Source: Streblospio benedicti
Taxonomy: Eukaryota > Annelida > Polychaeta > Spionida > Spionidae
Assembly: GCA_019095985.1 (NCBI GenBank)
Contig: CM032666.1
Coordinates: 48,185,563-48,249,562, forward strand
DNA: 64,000 nucleotides
Direction of reading: 5' to 3'
Below the pieces are notes generated by a model. The model did no database searches and was not told the DNA's origin. It saw only the letters and a program-made list of their open reading frames with translations. Positions 60,665-64,000 of this stretch are shown in pieces. Positions within the stretch are counted from its first letter, which is position 1; every line of letters starts with the position of its first letter. A program made the translations under genes and the position numbers.

Positions 60665-63600
60665 CAATTCCAGTAAAAAGGTCAGAATAACCTTAACAAT
60701 TATTTCCTTGCTAGGAGATGGCCCTGTCTCATAACCTTCTTCTTCGCAGCGTCTTAATAGCCGGTCAAGCTTATTGGCATTTGTACATGATACCATACAG
60801 TTGCATGGCTCAGTATTCTGTTGCCTCAGAACAAACTGAAATAGTAGTTCAAATATAATTATAATACATGATTAATTAATGTATAATGGCGGAATGTTAA
60901 CTATGTCCAGTCTCATATAATCAATAATGTGAAAAAGATATTTACATTTATTAATAAAAACTCGTAAATGTATTATCTATACTATCTCCTCTTCAGCACA
61001 TTTCTATTTTTTACATAAACATTTACTTCTTATATTTGTCCAAATATGTGTATTTTATCAATCTATGCAGATTTAAAACGAAAAATACCTGCATGACTCT
61101 GTGTTTTAAAGCCCTGTCCAATAGATTAGCAATTTTGTCAACCTGTCCATGAGTTGCATGTGACTTGATTCTCAGGATCCAAATTCTAAATAAAAAATAT
61201 GCTTATATCTATTACGTGGTGACATGGTCGACATGCATTGTTTTCCATCACATATTGCCATAAGGTAGCCCCATTCTCTGCACCACCAATCTAATCATCA
61301 TTCAGTGACTGGATTAACATCCCCTTAGTTGGCAACAATTCCTCTTCAGTTGTTTTTACGAAGTGGACTAATATTAATGAAATGGAAATGTAAAGAAAAA
61401 TGAAATAACACAAGACATACTTTGATATTGCTTCCTTTTCCATTTCAAATGTAACAAAATCTTTGTTCTTTGCTTGCTGTAGCGTGATTTCTGGGACAAT
61501 TGTCCAAAGACCTGTTTCCGGACTGGGGTGCATCAAGTATAACGCATCATCAGGTTCTTCTGTAATTGGTAAAACAAATTAAAATGCATGGTGCACATCA
61601 GAGTCCTGAATGGGTAGGAAATTAGCGAACCGCATCCTTCTGATGCATCTACCCACAGCCAGATTTAGATTTTTGGAAAAGGGGGGGCACACTTAAGAAA
61701 AAGGGGAGGGGGGCGCACTTTGGGATTTCCTGAAAAACCCTATGAAAATGAAGTATTTTGGTGGGAAAAGGGGGGGCGCGCGCCCCCGCACCACCACCCT
61801 GGATCTGCCTATGGTCTACTCATATCAAAACCGTAACCGTAAGATTTTCTAAAATGTTATCCTTACCCAAGCCATAGCCATGAAGGTTCAACATGAACCC
61901 TAACCATACCAGTGGTTAACAGAAATATACCCGGGCCGTACGAGTACGATTACCCATGCTTACCTGTTAAAAAAGTAATGTATAAAACAAAATGATTGAA
62001 TTATACTTCAAAATTTGAGTATCTATGATTTTTATCAATATTGTCCCTACATGTACCTGAAGATGCAGAAAAGTCAAATAAAAAGAGTTTTTGTTTGTAT
62101 GGTTGGTTGGTTTGGGGAGTTTACTTTTTGGGGAGCTGTAGGGTAACACTGCACATGGAGACATTTTGTACCCTTTGATTTTCATATACTATCTACAATA
62201 TACAGAGTAATGTATTGCTGGTATTGCCTTACATTAACAATATTAGTAAACATGCTAAACATACATATATACATACATATAGTTTTCTTAAATGCCAATT
62301 AATATTTAAAAAAATCATCATGTAGTAGCTGTCCATTCAAAAGATAAATGGTCACAATGCATTGGTTTTGAACATGCCAGATTTTAAGAGGTAAAATGGA
62401 TTAAATTCTGACACCTTATGCATCTAATGGTACACTAAATCTAAAGCGTTTTTTCTAATTCATACTCTAATTTCAATATTGCCATGGCTATGTAATCCTA
62501 AAAACCAATTTCTGACTCCATATCTTTCTAAGATTTGTAAGCATACCCAACACACAGAGATGGTTATCATTTAAAGGTACTTCAAAACCAGCTATCAAAC
62601 ATACAAAATCACCTTTTATCTTTACCGGTAATTAGTCAAGGTCCTTTACTTCCATTTGAAATATTAGTGAATAGATTATTTACAAGATAATTTAATCGCC
62701 TGTGATCAAGATTTACAGATCCATACTAATGACTTCAACTAACCCATTATGGGGCTATTGATCACCAATTATAGTTCTTCAATAAATGCCGATAAAAATC
62801 AAGAATCAATACTGAACCCAATCCATATATCTAATACATGTAGGTCTTACCTTTGTGTCTAAGTTAGAAGTACATGTATAAAACAATGTATATATGTTTA
62901 AATTGTTCATCAAATGGTCAAGAGGTCAATAGAATATTGAACTGATTATGTTGATAGTGAAAACCATCCCATTTTCTAGGCCACAAATTACTAAATAGTG
63001 CTAAAAACTGTTTTAAAATTATATGATGTGTGAATAGGTTATATTACCACTATACTTGATTGTATTGTGATATATTTATTTATACCTTCTTTTTTGAAAG
63101 CAGCCATAGAAAATGCGGAAGTTGGTCGCGCTTTAGTGCTACTGCCTTTACTTTCCTTGTCAACTGCTGTCATTGGTCTCTGCTTCTTCTGTGGGTTGGG
63201 TGGCACTGGTACTTGAACTATAATTGGCTGTAGGAAAGTAAAATATTGGAGTTCAGATTATCATCAATATGCAAAGGCATTTACTGACCTACCTATTACC
63301 CATTGACCTGTCTCATCAATGGCTATAATAGATTGTCGATATCAGAAAAAAAACTCAAAATTTTCATCATTTTACTCTGCTTAGTTCTTCACTGAATTAA
63401 ATAGAAATTTTTGTAAATCTAAATAGTTTTATTTGAGTGTTACCTTATTTAATGTTTTTGTAGGCAACTTGAGTGATAAAATTGGACTTGAGGCTAGTAA
63501 ATTATCAGCTTCCGCAGGATAGCGATTTCTTAGATCCGTCACTGCTGACAGTTCAACAGGCTGTACCTAAGCATTATATACATCATTCAAATAAAATCTG

Positions 63601-63990
63601 AGAATATACCAAAGAATATATATATATACTAAAGAAGTCCCACTCTATTCAACGCAATGTCAGTATAGAAAATACGTAATTATTTACTGCTAGCATATCC
63701 TGTCTTCCAGCGCTACAAATTATCAATTAATTAGCCAGCAGCTTGTATTATTATCAACGATGTATGCATAGATCTTATTGTTTATAGAGAACACAACTCA
63801 TGCTCACCTCTAGCTCTACAGGTGTGATATGTTTGTACATGGCTGGTTTAAAAGAGAAGCAAACTCTGCCATCTACCATAGGAAACAGTTTAGCACCTTT
63901 CTTTCCTACATTAAACTTTTCTCTGCGGAAGCGACTCACAACTGCAAGTGTGGCTGGCCCTTGCAATCTCGTTTGAACAAACTTGAACTC
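57229..63990 (-). CDS. ZU5-UPA-tandem death domain protein (DTHD1-like), C-terminal 583 aa
   Basis: Fourteen exons join in phase, the first incomplete upstream of the window: 63990-63808, 63566-63444, 63227-63086, 61559-61421, 61185-61089, 60835-60692, 60231-60064, 59655-59539, 59370-59313, 59133-58937, 58597-58489, 58211-58070, 57507-57404, 57257-57229 (last exon 29 bp). Residues 1-100 of this piece resemble ZU5: FVQTRLQGPATLAVVSR, FNVGKKGAKLF, then LELQPVEL-like VQPVELSAVTDLRNRYP and LLASSPILSLKLP. A UPA-like part follows (LMHPSPETGLWTIVPE, KIWILRIKSHATHG, EMTLSFRGNVKSIND). Death domain 1 has EIGEEWKKLAQKLNI and YDMLVTWAKK...LVEELK; death domain 2 has NWKYLCRHLGLSEPEI, CFQALLTWQ and LIRKLKKCKYHDVA. 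ZU5-UPA-Death order is shared by UNC5, PIDD and ankyrins; two death domains point to a DTHD1-type adaptor in cell-death or immune signalling. Confidence 0.85.
57588..57886. mobile_element. two tRNA-derived SINEs head to head (giant hairpin)
   Basis: The arms 57588-57725 and 57747-57886 are inverted complements with few mismatches, separated by 21 bp. Each arm carries an RNA polymerase III B box: gagttcgagtccc at 57779-57791 on + and its complement at 57681-57693 on -. On - the loop supplies an A-box-like taagcagttggctg about 35 bp before the B box, as in a tRNA. The transcript of the death-domain gene would contain a stem of about 138 bp from this intron (between exons ending 57507 and 58070). 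Confidence 0.7.
60615..60662. repeat. (TA)n microsatellite in intron
   Basis: About 24 TA units, just outside the donor side of the exon at 60692-60835 of the death-domain gene. The apparent tyrosine-isoleucine frames through it are artefacts. Confidence 0.95.
61660..61815. mobile_element. G-rich MITE, copy 2
   Basis: Same family as 48090-48215 ('tttttggaaaaggggggg', 'atgaaaatgaagtattttgg'). The right part contains the self-complementary ggggggcgcgcgcccccg. Imperfect inverted ends 'cagatttagat' and 'atggatctgcc'-like sequence flank it. It lies in an intron of the death-domain gene. Confidence 0.5.
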
Positions 63991-64000
63991 CTATAGAAAA

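Noticed and set aside
60457-60796. Open frames with Tyr-Ile repeats
   Set aside because: The (TA)n microsatellite produces them; only 60692-60835 on - is a real exon.
1-64000. CRISPR arrays, rRNA genes or bacterial-style operons
   Set aside because: No regularly spaced identical repeats, rRNA-like sequence or closely packed intronless genes; the window is plainly nuclear metazoan DNA.

Overview
The window reads as nuclear DNA of an invertebrate metazoan. It is AT-rich, its genes have many short exons with GT-AG introns, and both introns and intergenic DNA are full of LINEs, Penelope-like elements, hAT and Harbinger DNA transposons, SINEs and MITEs. The gene content would fit a non-vertebrate deuterostome or a lophotrochozoan; the sequence alone does not settle the species. 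A 100-N assembly gap lies at 34471-34570.

Four host genes can be modelled exon by exon with consistent splice phases. On the + strand, a DEPDC7 orthologue (about 7717-15360) is followed directly by a TCP11L1-like gene (18930-24976). The same pair, in the same order and orientation, lies on human 11p13, so this looks like a very old linkage. On the - strand are a divergent synaptotagmin-like protein (47795-44015, 7 exons, 598 aa, with large inserts in both C2 domains and one GC-AG intron) and the C-terminal 583 aa of a ZU5-UPA-Death-Death protein resembling DTHD1 (63990-57229, 14 exons, continuing past the window end).

Layout: 1-7.6 kb holds a Penelope-like 3' fragment, a 5'-truncated LINE and a 1.4-kb direct duplication that is itself made of about 200-bp monomers. 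7.7-25.4 kb is the DEPDC7/TCP11L1 pair; its introns and spacer carry a Penelope-like element with an inverted second copy, an 1.8-kb hAT element with an 8-bp target duplication, and a Harbinger-type MITE whose empty site survives as a second repeat copy in the window. 26-43 kb is a repeat-dominated desert: LINE fragments, tandem repeats with nuclear-receptor-type half sites, a duplicated segment flanking the gap (probable unmerged haplotypes), a 512-bp hAT MITE, a GC-rich relic of unknown kind and a decayed Harbinger transposase with a recognisable TATA/Inr promoter. 44-48 kb is the synaptotagmin-like gene. 48-57 kb is mostly repeats plus a broken copy of an uncharacterised multicopy metazoan gene family (about 53.96-56.2 kb). 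57.2-64 kb is the death-domain gene, one intron of which holds two tRNA-derived SINEs head to head, forming a roughly 140-bp stem.

No functional link among the four host genes can be claimed beyond the DEPDC7-TCP11L1 linkage. The most unusual signals are the recurring stem-loop at Penelope-like 3' ends, the in-window empty/filled site pair, the inverted SINE hairpin, the GCCGTACGGC palindrome clusters and the uncharacterised multicopy family.
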